A DNA stretch of 14,695 nucleotides. It comes from an uncultured Verrucomicrobiota bacterium (GTDB taxonomy: Bacteria; Verrucomicrobiota; Kiritimatiellia; RFP12; UBA1067). Each line of letters opens with the position of its first letter. The stretch's first letter is position 1. The stretch covers positions 1-14,695 of the forward strand of contig CAMPAF010000035.1 of assembly GCA_946631535.1 (NCBI GenBank), in the 5' to 3' direction. Under the pieces are notes generated by a model. That model ran no database searches, was not told where the DNA came from, and saw nothing but the letters and a program-made list of their open reading frames with translations. Below, piece after piece: positions 6,878 to 14,495 of the stretch. The position numbers and the translations under genes were made by a program.

Positions 6878-7702
6878 ATGCGCATCGTCGTCTGCGTAAA
6901 GCAAGTGCCGGACACCACGAACGTCCGGATAAACCCGAAGACCAACACGCTCATGCGTGAGGGCGTGGAGTCCATCGTCAACCCGTTCGACGAGTACGCC
7001 CTGGAGGAGGCCCTCCGCCTGAAGGACCAGGCGGGGGCGCACGTGACGGTGGTGTCGATGGGTCCGCCCCAGGCGATGGCGGTGCTGCGCGAGGCGCTCG
7101 CCCGCGGCGCGGACGACGCGTTCCTCGTGTCGTCCCGCGCCTTCGGCGGCGCAGATACCCTGGCCACGTCATACACGCTAGCGATGGCGATAAAGAAGGC
7201 CTGCGGCGGCGAGACGCCGGACCTCGTGCTCTTCGGAAAGCAGGCGATTGACGGCGACACTGCCCAGGTGGGTCCCGGCGTGAGCGAGTTCCTCGGGGTG
7301 CCGCTGGTGACGTACGTGAAGTCAATATCCTTATCGAAGGGGAGCGGGGAAACCGGGGTTTCCCCGTCGTTTGCCGTCACCACCATCATGGATGACGGCG
7401 AGCACATGATCGAGGGGAAGTTCCCGGCCGTGATGACCGTGCTGAAGGAGGCGTCGGTGCCGCGCTTCGCGCCGCTCGCGGGGGCGATGCGCGCGGCGAA
7501 GTCCGAGATCACGGTGCTGGACGAGAAGTCCATTGCCGCAGACCCTATCCGCATAGGGCTGAAAGGCTCGCCGACGAAGGTGGTGACGATCTTCCCTCCG
7601 CCGGTGAAGGGCGGGGGAGAGAAGGTAGACGCGCGCGGCGACGCGGCCGCGGGCGCGAAGGCGATCGCGAAGTTCCTCGCGGAGAAAGGCTTGGTGAAGT
7701 GA
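6878..7702 (+). CDS. etfB: Electron transfer flavoprotein beta subunit
   Basis: 274 residues of the EtfB family, which with EtfA binds FAD and moves electrons between dehydrogenases and other carriers. Family motifs: MRIVVCVKQVPDT at the N-terminus, VNPFDEYALEEALRLK, GADDAFLV, FGKQAIDGDTAQVGP (nucleotide-contacting region) and EGKFPAVMTVLKE. The ATG is three bases after the epimerase stop, with GGAGAAG inside the end of that gene as a possible ribosome site. Around residues 152-165 the usual short turn is replaced by KGSGETGVSPSF, encoded over a 22-base perfect palindrome. A second, imperfect palindrome near 7591-7624 encodes PPPVKGGGE close to the C-terminus. Both look like inserted or drifted low-complexity sequence in loops. 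etfA follows after one base. Confidence 0.95.
   Translation: MRIVVCVKQVPDTTNVRINPKTNTLMREGVESIVNPFDEYALEEALRLKDQAGAHVTVVSMGPPQAMAVLREALARGADDAFLVSSRAFGGADTLATSYTLAMAIKKACGGETPDLVLFGKQAIDGDTAQVGPGVSEFLGVPLVTYVKSISLSKGSGETGVSPSFAVTTIMDDGEHMIEGKFPAVMTVLKEASVPRFAPLAGAMRAAKSEITVLDEKSIAADPIRIGLKGSPTKVVTIFPPPVKGGGEKVDARGDAAAGAKAIAKFLAEKGLVK
7345..7366. repeat. Perfect 22-base palindrome inside etfB
   Basis: Arms CGGGGAAACC and GGTTTCCCCG separated by GG, in frame within the coding sequence. The encoded residues fall in a loop of EtfB that has no conserved motif. It may be a small palindromic element inserted in a tolerant site. A chance origin is unlikely for ten paired bases but not excluded. Confidence 0.7.
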
Positions 7703-7703
7703 C

Positions 7704-8963
7704 ATGGCCGACGCACCTATTTTCATCGATCCCGCGAAGTGCAAGGGCTGCACGAAGTGCGTGAAGGGCTGCGGCTTCGGAGCGCTCAAGATGGTTGACG
7801 CGCCCGGCGCGAACAAGGCCGGGAAGCTTGCAGAGGTAGATCCCGCCGCATGCAAGGCGTGCTTCGCCTGCATACCTGCGTGCCCGTTCAAGGCGATCAG
7901 CGAGGTGAAGCAGGAGATCTACGGAACGGCGGACCTTGATTCCTACAGGAACATCTGGGTGTTCGCCGAGCAGACGGGCGGTGTCATCGCCGAGGTGGCG
8001 TTCGAGCTGCTCGCGAAGGCGCTGGAGCTGAAGGCGCAGCGCGGCGGCGACGCGCAGGTGGCCGCCATCCTCCTCGGGCACGGTCTCAAGCCGGAGCTGG
8101 AGCAGAGCCTAATCGCGGCTGGCGCGGACGTCGTGTACAAGGTGGACGATCCTGCGCTCGCCGACTACGAGGCGAACGTGTACGTGGACGCCGTGGCGCA
8201 GCTTGTCGAGAAGCATAAGCCAGAGGTGATCCTCGCGGGTGCCACCGCGGTGGGGCGCGCCTTCTTCGCGCGCGTGGCGGTGAAGGTACGCACTGGCCTC
8301 ACGGCCGACTGTACGATGCTCAAGGTGGAGGAGACGAAGAACAAGGACACGGGCGCCATGCAGATGCTGCTGCACCAGACGCGTCCCGCGTTCGGCGGCA
8401 ACATCATGGCCACCATCATGACCCCGAACCACCGTCCGCAGATGGCCACGGTGCGCCCGAAGGTCTTCAAGAAGGCTCCGCCGGATCCGACGCGGAAGGG
8501 TCAGGTGCTGCTGGAGGCGCTGAAGCTCATCGCGCCGCAGACGAGGCTCGTGAAGACGGCGCGCGATCCGGACGCGATCGACATCGCGGCGCACGACATC
8601 CTCGTCTCGGGCGGGCGAGGGCTCAAGAGCGCCGACAACTTTAAGCTGCTCTTCCGCCTGGCCGAGCTGCTTGGCGGCGAGGTGTCCTGTTCGCGCGCAT
8701 GCGTGGACGCCGGTTGGGCGCCGGTCGCGCGCCAGGTTGGGCAGACGGGCAAGACCGTCGCGCCGAAGCTCTACCTTTGCTTCGGCATCTCGGGCGCCAT
8801 CCAGCATCTGGAAGGCATCCGCGGCGCCGACACCATAATCGCCGTCAACTCCGACCCGAACGCGCCGATCTTCGGCGTGGCCGATCTCGGGATCGTAGGC
8901 GACCTCTTCGAGATACTGCCCGCCCTCGTCAAGGAACTCGAACATGGGGGACGCGGCGGTTGA
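7704..8963 (+). CDS. etfA: Electron transfer flavoprotein alpha subunit with N-terminal 2[4Fe-4S] ferredoxin domain
   Basis: 419 residues. The first 70 or so form a bacterial ferredoxin-like domain with two C-x2-C-x2-C-x3-C sets (C13, C16, C19, C23 and C50, C53, C56, C60), enough for two [4Fe-4S] clusters. A normal EtfA follows: NIWVFAEQTGGVIAEVAFELLAKA, the VGRAFFARVAVKVRTGLTADC region, QTRPAFGGNIMATI, and the FAD-binding C-terminus with VSGGRGL, CFGISGAIQHLEGI and AVNSDPNAPIFGVADLGIVGD. This architecture is known from CarE and LctC of Acetobacterium woodii, where Etf takes part in flavin-based electron bifurcation with caffeyl-CoA reductase or lactate dehydrogenase. No dehydrogenase gene is in this window, so the partner is unknown. 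The kinase gene starts inside the last 20 bases. Confidence 0.95.
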   Translation: MADAPIFIDPAKCKGCTKCVKGCGFGALKMVDAPGANKAGKLAEVDPAACKACFACIPACPFKAISEVKQEIYGTADLDSYRNIWVFAEQTGGVIAEVAFELLAKALELKAQRGGDAQVAAILLGHGLKPELEQSLIAAGADVVYKVDDPALADYEANVYVDAVAQLVEKHKPEVILAGATAVGRAFFARVAVKVRTGLTADCTMLKVEETKNKDTGAMQMLLHQTRPAFGGNIMATIMTPNHRPQMATVRPKVFKKAPPDPTRKGQVLLEALKLIAPQTRLVKTARDPDAIDIAAHDILVSGGRGLKSADNFKLLFRLAELLGGEVSCSRACVDAGWAPVARQVGQTGKTVAPKLYLCFGISGAIQHLEGIRGADTIIAVNSDPNAPIFGVADLGIVGDLFEILPALVKELEHGGRGG

Positions 8964-10455
8964 GAGATGGCTGGCCTCGCGCACGCCCGAGCATGGCGTG
9001 CGCGGACGGCTGGCGCGTGGCGCCGTCGTTGGGGAATGGCGCGTGGGGGTCTTCCTTGGGGCGGGGCTTTCCGCCGAGGTCTATCGCGTACAGAACGTCC
9101 GATTCGGGCACGAGGGCGCGCTCAAGTTGCTTGTTGACGCCTCGCGCGGCCTGAAGGAGCGCTTCCTCGCGGAGGAGGACGCTATACGCTACCTGTCCTT
9201 GCCGGCGCTGCCGCAGTTTCTCGGCTCGGGAACCGTCAACGGATCGCCGTACTACGTGATGGAGTATCTGCAGCCGTTGCCAGACCCGATGCCGCGCGCG
9301 GAGGTCCCTCGTTTCATGAGCAAGGTCGCCAAGGCGGTGCACATGCTGCACGACGCCGGGTACGTGCATCGCGACCTCAAGCCAGGCAACATCCTGAGAC
9401 GGATGAACGGCGACCCGGTTCTGATCGACCTGGGGCTCATAAAGCGGCGCGGCAACGGACCTGATCCGATAGGACGGCATGCGAAGGGGATTTCGGTCGT
9501 TGACGGAAAGCCCGTGGGCGTGGGTACGCTGGACTTCGCTGCGCCGGAGCAGCTGCTGAAGGGCGAGTGGTCGGTCCAGAGCGACATCTTCGCGCTCGGT
9601 AAGCTTTTGAGCTTCTTCTACGAGGGCATGCCGCCGTACCAAGTCAAGTCGATCATACGGCGTGCGACGCGTGCGCAGCCAGGAGACAGGTATGCGACCG
9701 CTAACGATTTCGCGGCGGCGATCAGCCATCGGCACCATCCGCTGATAATGTGCGTGGCGTGCGTGCTGCTCGCAGCCGTCGGCGTGGCGTTCGCGGTCTC
9801 ACGCAGCCCTCAGACCGTGCCGGATGGGACGGACCCGCAGCATGGCGCGGGTGAGAATCGCGGAACGCCGGGCAAGGCGGACGAGCAGCCGACGAAACCC
9901 GAGACCGAAGAAGTCGAATATGGGAAGCTACCAGATGAGAGAGACGACGACTACCTAGCTCGGATGATGCCGTTGGCGGAGGCCGGCGACGCAATTGCGC
10001 AGACTGCGGTGGCGGAGGCGTACTTCTACGGACGCGGCACGGAGACGAACCGCGAGGTGGCCGTATCGTGGTATCGCCTGGCGGCTGATGCCGGCCATGC
10101 TGACGCGCAGGCGTCGCTCGGGCTGTGCCTTTTCCGGGGATGGGGATGCGAGAAGAATCTCGAGGAGGCGGCGGACTTGTACGGCAAGGCTGCAGAGCAG
10201 GGGAACCTTGGCGCGATGACCGATCTCGCGTTCTGCTGCCTGAACGGCTTTGGCGTGGAGAAGGACCTCGCGAAAGGTTTCGATTTCGCGATGAAGGCGG
10301 CGTTGCGCGGGCATGCTCCGGCGCAGACGCTCGTAGGCGAATGCTACCTTGAGGGACTTGGCGTCGAGGCTGACGAGGAGCGTGGCGAGATGTGGCTATA
10401 CCGAGCGGCACGCCAGGACAACAAGCGCGCACAGATGCTGCTTCGCTACCGCTAG
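8944..10455 (+). CDS. Transmembrane Ser/Thr protein kinase with C-terminal Sel1 repeats
   Basis: 503 residues in three parts. Residues about 28-258 are a Hanks-type kinase: glycine loop GAGLSAEVY (39-47), ATP-site Lys in GALKLL (K61), catalytic HRDLKPGN (142-149, Asp144), and DLG at 162-164 in place of DFG, a common bacterial variant, then GTLDFAAPEQ. A single transmembrane helix follows at about 266-286 (PLIMCVACVLLAAVGVAFAV) with a Pro/Glu-rich linker. Residues about 337-503 are four or more Sel1-type repeats of about 36 residues (AEAYFYGRGTETN, LGLCLFRGWGCEKN, LAFCCLNGFGVEKD, VGECYLEGLGVEAD). They would lie outside the membrane and bind a partner. The start at 8944 has AAGGA eight bases upstream and overlaps etfA by 20 bases. 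The next gene, on the opposite strand, is an ECF sigma factor and a possible target. Confidence 0.93.
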   Translation: MGDAAVERWLASRTPEHGVRGRLARGAVVGEWRVGVFLGAGLSAEVYRVQNVRFGHEGALKLLVDASRGLKERFLAEEDAIRYLSLPALPQFLGSGTVNGSPYYVMEYLQPLPDPMPRAEVPRFMSKVAKAVHMLHDAGYVHRDLKPGNILRRMNGDPVLIDLGLIKRRGNGPDPIGRHAKGISVVDGKPVGVGTLDFAAPEQLLKGEWSVQSDIFALGKLLSFFYEGMPPYQVKSIIRRATRAQPGDRYATANDFAAAISHRHHPLIMCVACVLLAAVGVAFAVSRSPQTVPDGTDPQHGAGENRGTPGKADEQPTKPETEEVEYGKLPDERDDDYLARMMPLAEAGDAIAQTAVAEAYFYGRGTETNREVAVSWYRLAADAGHADAQASLGLCLFRGWGCEKNLEEAADLYGKAAEQGNLGAMTDLAFCCLNGFGVEKDLAKGFDFAMKAALRGHAPAQTLVGECYLEGLGVEADEERGEMWLYRAARQDNKRAQMLLRYR

Positions 10456-11030
10456 GCGGTCATTGACGAGACGAGCGCGGAGAGCTTGCCTATCATCCTG
10501 CTCTTGATCTGGTCGACGTTGTTGCGGGTGATGCCGAACTGCCGAGCCACGTCGTCCGGCGGCTCGCTCATCAGCGCCACGTGGCGGAATACTTCGCGCG
10601 TGCTGGCAGCGATGGAGCCGTCAGACATCAACTGTTCCATCGCGGCCTCCATGGCGGCCATCTTCCAGGAGTCGTCCTCCTCGGTGACGACGGTGCGCAG
10701 GCCTTCCTCCTGCGCGATGTCCGACCGAAGGCTGGAAAACGACGCGTTGCGCCGGATGGCGTCGAGGGCCTTGTGCTTCACGATCCCCATGAGGTAGTTG
10801 TGGAAGTGTCCCTTGCTGTCTGGCGTGTAGTGGTATTCCGGCATGGCCTTCATGAGAGCCAGCAGCGTCTCTTGGATTACGTCGTCCGCCTCCACGGAAG
10901 GGAACCGCTCGTGCAGGAAGCCGCGCATGGCGGGCTCGTACCGCCTGTAGAACTCGGTCCAACGCACCGACGCGGTGCCGTCGGAGATGTCCTTCAGCAG
11001 GGAAACGGATGTCTTTGGAACTGGTGTCAT
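10452..11030 (-). CDS. ECF-type RNA polymerase sigma factor
   Basis: 192 residues of the sigma-70 family, ECF group. Region 2 spans roughly 25-95: WTEFYRRYEPAMRGFLHERF, SVEADDVIQETLLALMKAM, then FHNYLMGIVKHKALDAIRR. Region 4 is near the C-terminus: STREVFRHVALMSEPPDDVARQFGITRNNVDQIKSRMIGKL, a helix-turn-helix. The linker is acidic and Met/Glu-rich. Acidic residues of region 2.2 that contact RNA polymerase are present (EADD, QE). No anti-sigma gene is adjacent; the convergent neighbour is a transmembrane kinase, and the two genes overlap by four bases. The ATG at 11030 has no Shine-Dalgarno. A promoter-like TGA-TATACT ends six bases upstream, so the message may be leaderless. Targets are unknown. 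Confidence 0.92.
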   Translation of the reverse strand: MTPVPKTSVSLLKDISDGTASVRWTEFYRRYEPAMRGFLHERFPSVEADDVIQETLLALMKAMPEYHYTPDSKGHFHNYLMGIVKHKALDAIRRNASFSSLRSDIAQEEGLRTVVTEEDDSWKMAAMEAAMEQLMSDGSIAASTREVFRHVALMSEPPDDVARQFGITRNNVDQIKSRMIGKLSALVSSMTA

Positions 11031-11036
11031 GGGGGC

Positions 11037-11064
11037 AGTATATCATTTATTGCAGTTTTTTGAA
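11037..11064 (-). promoter_or_regulatory. Sigma-factor gene promoter, apparently leaderless
   Basis: Minus strand: TTCAAA (complement of 11059-11064), 16-base spacer, extended -10 TGA-TATACT (hexamer complement of 11037-11042), then GCCCCC and the ATG. A start seven bases past the -10 falls on the A of the ATG. The 10-mer ATGATATACT matches the one upstream of the GtrA gene exactly. Confidence 0.5.
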
Positions 11065-11071
11065 AAGCCAC

Positions 11072-11100
11072 TTGCGCGTCGGGCGCGGATGTGAGATAAT
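11072..11100 (+). promoter_or_regulatory. Pseudopilin-priA promoter
   Basis: TTGCGC at 11072-11077, 17-base spacer, GATAAT at 11095-11100 with TG at 11092-11093 (extended -10). Expected start near 11107 gives a leader of about 28 bases carrying AAGGAGA at 11121-11127. It is divergent from, and eight bases clear of, the sigma-factor promoter. The -35 box matches those at tilS and the GtrA gene. Confidence 0.55.
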
Positions 11101-11134
11101 AGTTGCGTCAAACGTTCCACAAGGAGACATCAAA

Positions 11135-11857
11135 ATGAAAAAGAAAGCAAATGGTTTCACACTCGTCGAGCTGCTGGTGGTCATCGGCATTCTCGGTATT
11201 CTCATGGGCGCGCTCTTCCCGGCCATCTCGTCGGCGATGCTGAACGCGAACACATCCGCTATGGCCATGCGAGGACGCAATCTCTTTGTGGGCATCACCC
11301 AGACGAACACGGAGCGCGAAGGCGCCGGCCTCGCGAAGGTGTGGCCCCAGACCGACACCGAAGGACTGGACGATGACGACAAGAAGCTGATCGGTGCCAC
11401 GACAACCACCGACTTCTTCAAGTATCTGTTCGACATGGAGCACTACGGAAGCAACGAGTGGCAGCCTTACGTGAAAGCTGACATTGGTGTATTGTCCGGT
11501 GCCGGCGTACCTGGCCTGTCCGGAAAAGACCTCAAGGCGGCTAACATTGCGTGGGTCATCGCGCAAAACGTCCAGGACGAGGTGGAGGACGTGATTCCCG
11601 TCCTCGTTTCCCGCAACGTCGACTACACGACGCTGAGCGGAAGCCTCACGACGTACGACGGCCAGGCCACGACGCCGATCGAGGTCGGCAAGGGCACCTA
11701 TCCTCAGCCGTTCGGCAACAAGGCTTGGGTGCTGGTCCGCAAGGGCGGCGCCTCGCAGGTGATTCAGGCCAAGTATTCGAAGCTCAACGTCATCTTCAAC
11801 CGCCAGGGCTTTGACAACTCGAACCTGAAGAACCAGATGAAGTTCATGGATCTCTAG
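11135..11857 (+). CDS. Type II pseudopilin (N-terminal methylation domain protein)
   Basis: 240 residues. The N-terminus MKKKANG-FTLVELLVVIGIL is a class III prepilin signal, with prepilin peptidase cutting after Gly7, methylation of the new Phe, and Glu5 of the mature chain conserved. The hydrophobic helix runs to about residue 30. The rest is a globular domain with no motif I recognise; it has an acidic stretch (GLDDDDKK) and Gly/Thr-rich segments. Such proteins build type II secretion pseudopili or type IV pilus-like structures, and free-standing copies are very numerous in Lentisphaerota and Kiritimatiellota. The start is clear: AAGGAGA is seven bases upstream of the ATG at 11135. priA begins directly after the stop codon. 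No other secretion gene is in the window. Confidence 0.9.
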   Translation: MKKKANGFTLVELLVVIGILGILMGALFPAISSAMLNANTSAMAMRGRNLFVGITQTNTEREGAGLAKVWPQTDTEGLDDDDKKLIGATTTTDFFKYLFDMEHYGSNEWQPYVKADIGVLSGAGVPGLSGKDLKAANIAWVIAQNVQDEVEDVIPVLVSRNVDYTTLSGSLTTYDGQATTPIEVGKGTYPQPFGNKAWVLVRKGGASQVIQAKYSKLNVIFNRQGFDNSNLKNQMKFMDL

Positions 11858-14098
11858 TTGTTGTACGTTTCGGTAGCCATCGACCTGGCACTCGACCGGC
11901 TCTTCACCTATTCGGTGCCGGTCGGACTCGCGGAGAAGCTGCTCGTGGGGCAGCTTCTCCGCGTTCCATTCGGGGGACGCGTCGCGCGTGGCTTCGCGCT
12001 CGCTACGACGGACGAGGCGCCAGAGTTCAAGACGAAGCCGATCCTCGCGATAGAGGACGAGTCGCCGTTCTTCTCGCCGGCTCTCCTGAAGCTGGTGCGG
12101 TGGATTGCCGACTACACGGCCTCGCCGATCGAGACGACTCTCCGCGCCGCGCTCCCGGCCGCGGTGCTGAAGCCAGGCGCTCGCGCCAAGGAACTGCTGT
12201 ACGTGGAGGTGGCGCAAGGGACGGAGCAACTGACGCAGAGGCAGCGTCAACTCGTTTCCGAAATCGCGCGCGTGGGCGGCGGATGGATGCAGCAGCTGGT
12301 GCGCGAGTTCAAGACTACGCCCGCGACCTTGCGCGGACTCGCGGCGAAGGGCGCGCTATCCATCGGGCCGCGAATGGCGCGGCGCGACCCGCTCGCCGGC
12401 CGCAACGTCCTCCCGACGAAGCCGTTGCCGCTGAACGACCTGCAGTCTTCTGCGCTAGCCTCCATCCTTGACGCCAGCGGCGATAATGCCCCCGTTCTGC
12501 TGCATGGAGTCACTGGCAGCGGCAAGACGGAGATATACCTGCAGGCCATCGCGCAGATGCTAGACGAAGGGAAGGGCGCCATCGTGCTTGTGCCGGAGAT
12601 ATCCCTCACGCCGCAGACCGTGCGCCGGTTCGCAGGGCGTTTCGGCGAACGCGTGGCCGTGCTGCACTCGGCGCTGTCCGATGGCGAACGCTACGACGAG
12701 TGGCATCGCATCCGCACCGGCGCCGCGCGCGTCGTGGTGGGGCCGCGCAGCGCCGTGTTCGCGCCCGTCAGGAACCTTGGGCTTATCGTCGTGGACGAGG
12801 AGCACGACCCGTCATACAAGCAGGAGGAGACGCCGCGCTACCATGCGCGCGATGTCGCCGTGGTGCGTGCGCGCCTGGAAAGGGCGCGCGTGGTGCTGGG
12901 GAGCGCCACGCCTTCGCTCGAGTCGTGGCGCAACGCTCAGACAGGCAAGTACGTTCTTGCATCGGTGCCGTCGCGCGTGGCCGGGCGCGCGCTGCCTGCG
13001 GTCCATCTCGTGAACATGGAGGACGAGATGGCGCGCATCGGCCACCTGCCGATCTTCTCGATGCAGCTTCTTGATGCGATCCATTCTCGCCTCGCGAACG
13101 GCGAGCAGACTATCCTCTTCCTCAACAGGCGCGGCTATTCGCGCGTGCTGGAGTGTCCCGCATGCAGCTGGGTGGCGGAGTGCCCCGACTGCTCCGTGCC
13201 GTACACCTACCACCGCGCCGACAACTGCCTTCGCTGCCACGTGTGCGGCGGCTGGATGCATGTGCCGACGAGCTGCCCCGAATGCCACGGCACGGACTTC
13301 AGCTACACCGGCATAGGCACGCAGCGCGCAGAGGCTGCGCTGCTGCGCTGCTTCCCTCACGCGCATGTCCTGCGCATGGACGCAGATTCGACGTCGCGCA
13401 AGATGTCGCACGACGACATCCTCTCCGCATTCCGCGCCGGGAAGGCGGACGTACTTCTGGGCACGCAGATGATCGCGAAGGGGCTCGACTTCCCCAACGT
13501 GACGCTCGTCGGCGTGCTGAACGCCGACGTGTCGCTGCACAGGCCGGACCCGCGGGCGAGCGAGCGCACATATCAGCTGCTCGCCCAGGTGAGCGGGCGT
13601 GCCGGGCGCGCCGAGAAGCCGGGGGAGGTCTATATCCAGACATTCTCGCCGGAAGCGCCGGCGATCGCGGCCGCGGCGTCGGACAAGGGATTCGCGGCCT
13701 TTGCGGAGGCGGAGCTGCGCGACCGGAAGGCCGCATACCTGCCGCCGTTCTGCCGGATGGCGACTCTCGTGCTCCGCGCGAAGGAAGAGGAGTTGGCCCG
13801 TTCATGGGCGGAGCTTTACGCCAGGTCGCTCGCGGACTGGGCAGAGAAGTTTAACCTTAAGGTATTTAAGGCATTTAAGGTCGATAGGGCAGATAAGGTC
13901 GATAGTGGCGTGTTCAGGGTGTCGGAGGCGGCGGAGGCGCCGCTTGCCAAGGCAGAAGGATGGTTCCGCTACCAGATCGTGGTGCGGGCACCGTCGGCGA
14001 GGGACATCGTGTCCGCCGTCAGGTGGATCGAATCCGCCAGGCCTGTCCCGAAGGACGTCCGCCTAGCCTTTGACGTCGACGCGCAGAACCTGTCGTGA
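11858..14098 (+). CDS. priA: Primosomal protein N' (replication restart helicase PriA)
   Basis: 746 residues, close to the family's usual 730-800. PriA reloads the replisome at stalled forks as a 3'-to-5' helicase. Order: DNA-binding N-terminus (YVSVAIDLALDRLFTYSVP, LLRVPFGGR), Walker A GVTGSGKTEIY (GSGKT 220-224), Walker B DEEH at 313-316 followed by the aromatic-rich loop DPSYKQEETPRYHARDVA, LGSATPSLES, then the zinc-binding insert. That insert has paired cysteines 433/436, 442/445, 460/463 and 473/476, plus an extra Cys457. Helicase motifs GIGTQRAE, LLGTQMIAKGLDFPNVTLV and QVSGRAGRAEKPGEV follow, then the C-terminal domain. A 9-bp repeat inserts K-x-F/K-x-D triplets at 668-682. The likely start is TTG at 11858, touching the pseudopilin stop; TTG at 11861 is an alternative. 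No clear Shine-Dalgarno is seen, so translational coupling is likely. Confidence 0.95.
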   Translation: MLYVSVAIDLALDRLFTYSVPVGLAEKLLVGQLLRVPFGGRVARGFALATTDEAPEFKTKPILAIEDESPFFSPALLKLVRWIADYTASPIETTLRAALPAAVLKPGARAKELLYVEVAQGTEQLTQRQRQLVSEIARVGGGWMQQLVREFKTTPATLRGLAAKGALSIGPRMARRDPLAGRNVLPTKPLPLNDLQSSALASILDASGDNAPVLLHGVTGSGKTEIYLQAIAQMLDEGKGAIVLVPEISLTPQTVRRFAGRFGERVAVLHSALSDGERYDEWHRIRTGAARVVVGPRSAVFAPVRNLGLIVVDEEHDPSYKQEETPRYHARDVAVVRARLERARVVLGSATPSLESWRNAQTGKYVLASVPSRVAGRALPAVHLVNMEDEMARIGHLPIFSMQLLDAIHSRLANGEQTILFLNRRGYSRVLECPACSWVAECPDCSVPYTYHRADNCLRCHVCGGWMHVPTSCPECHGTDFSYTGIGTQRAEAALLRCFPHAHVLRMDADSTSRKMSHDDILSAFRAGKADVLLGTQMIAKGLDFPNVTLVGVLNADVSLHRPDPRASERTYQLLAQVSGRAGRAEKPGEVYIQTFSPEAPAIAAAASDKGFAAFAEAELRDRKAAYLPPFCRMATLVLRAKEEELARSWAELYARSLADWAEKFNLKVFKAFKVDRADKVDSGVFRVSEAAEAPLAKAEGWFRYQIVVRAPSARDIVSAVRWIESARPVPKDVRLAFDVDAQNLS
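13859..13903. repeat. 9-bp tandem repeat, five copies, inside priA
   Basis: Units AAGGTATTT, AAGGCATTT, AAGGTCGAT, AGGGCAGAT and AAGGTCGAT follow one another without gaps and in frame. They encode KVF, KAF, KVD, RAD and KVD (residues 668-682). The stretch is AT-richer than its surroundings and lies in the C-terminal part, away from the helicase motifs. Its core GGTC is shared with the tilS repeat. Confidence 0.85.
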
Positions 14099-14495
14099 GA
14101 CTACCGATTTTATGCTATAAAACACAAAAGCCCGTAAACAAAAGGGCGCGGCGGGCGGCGTTGGTTATTGGTGGTATTTGTGCGCGGCGAAATATACCAC
14201 GGGGCGCGGCACGGGCAAACACGGGCGCGGACGGGAAAGCGGCGGACGGCGTAAAAATCCCTTCCCGCCGGAAGGTGAGAATAGCCGAGAAAAGGCGGGA
14301 AAAGGCGGGAATTACGCGGGATTAAACGGGACTTGTCGCGGAAATTGCGGGCTTGCATACAGGATAAAGCGAGACGGGCGGCGCGGCGTTTCCGTTGCCG
14401 CAATAAACGCAACGGGCGAACGGCGGACGGCTTGCCGCCACGGGCGGACGGTCGAAAAGAAAAGCGCGGCGCAAAGTTTGATAGGGCTTTATGAG

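Noticed and set aside
5048..7042. A 664-codon open frame on the minus strand
   Set aside because: It spans antisense to three separate plus-strand features (the GtrA gene, the repeat gap, and the epimerase and etfB start) and shows no domain.
10850..10900. Sigma factor of the EcfP type that needs phosphorylation to gain acidic charge in region 2.2
   Set aside because: The acidic residues (EADD, QE) are present, so that specific mechanism is not supported.
14125..14150. Intrinsic terminator after priA
   Set aside because: The only stem is four or five base pairs and no T-run follows it.
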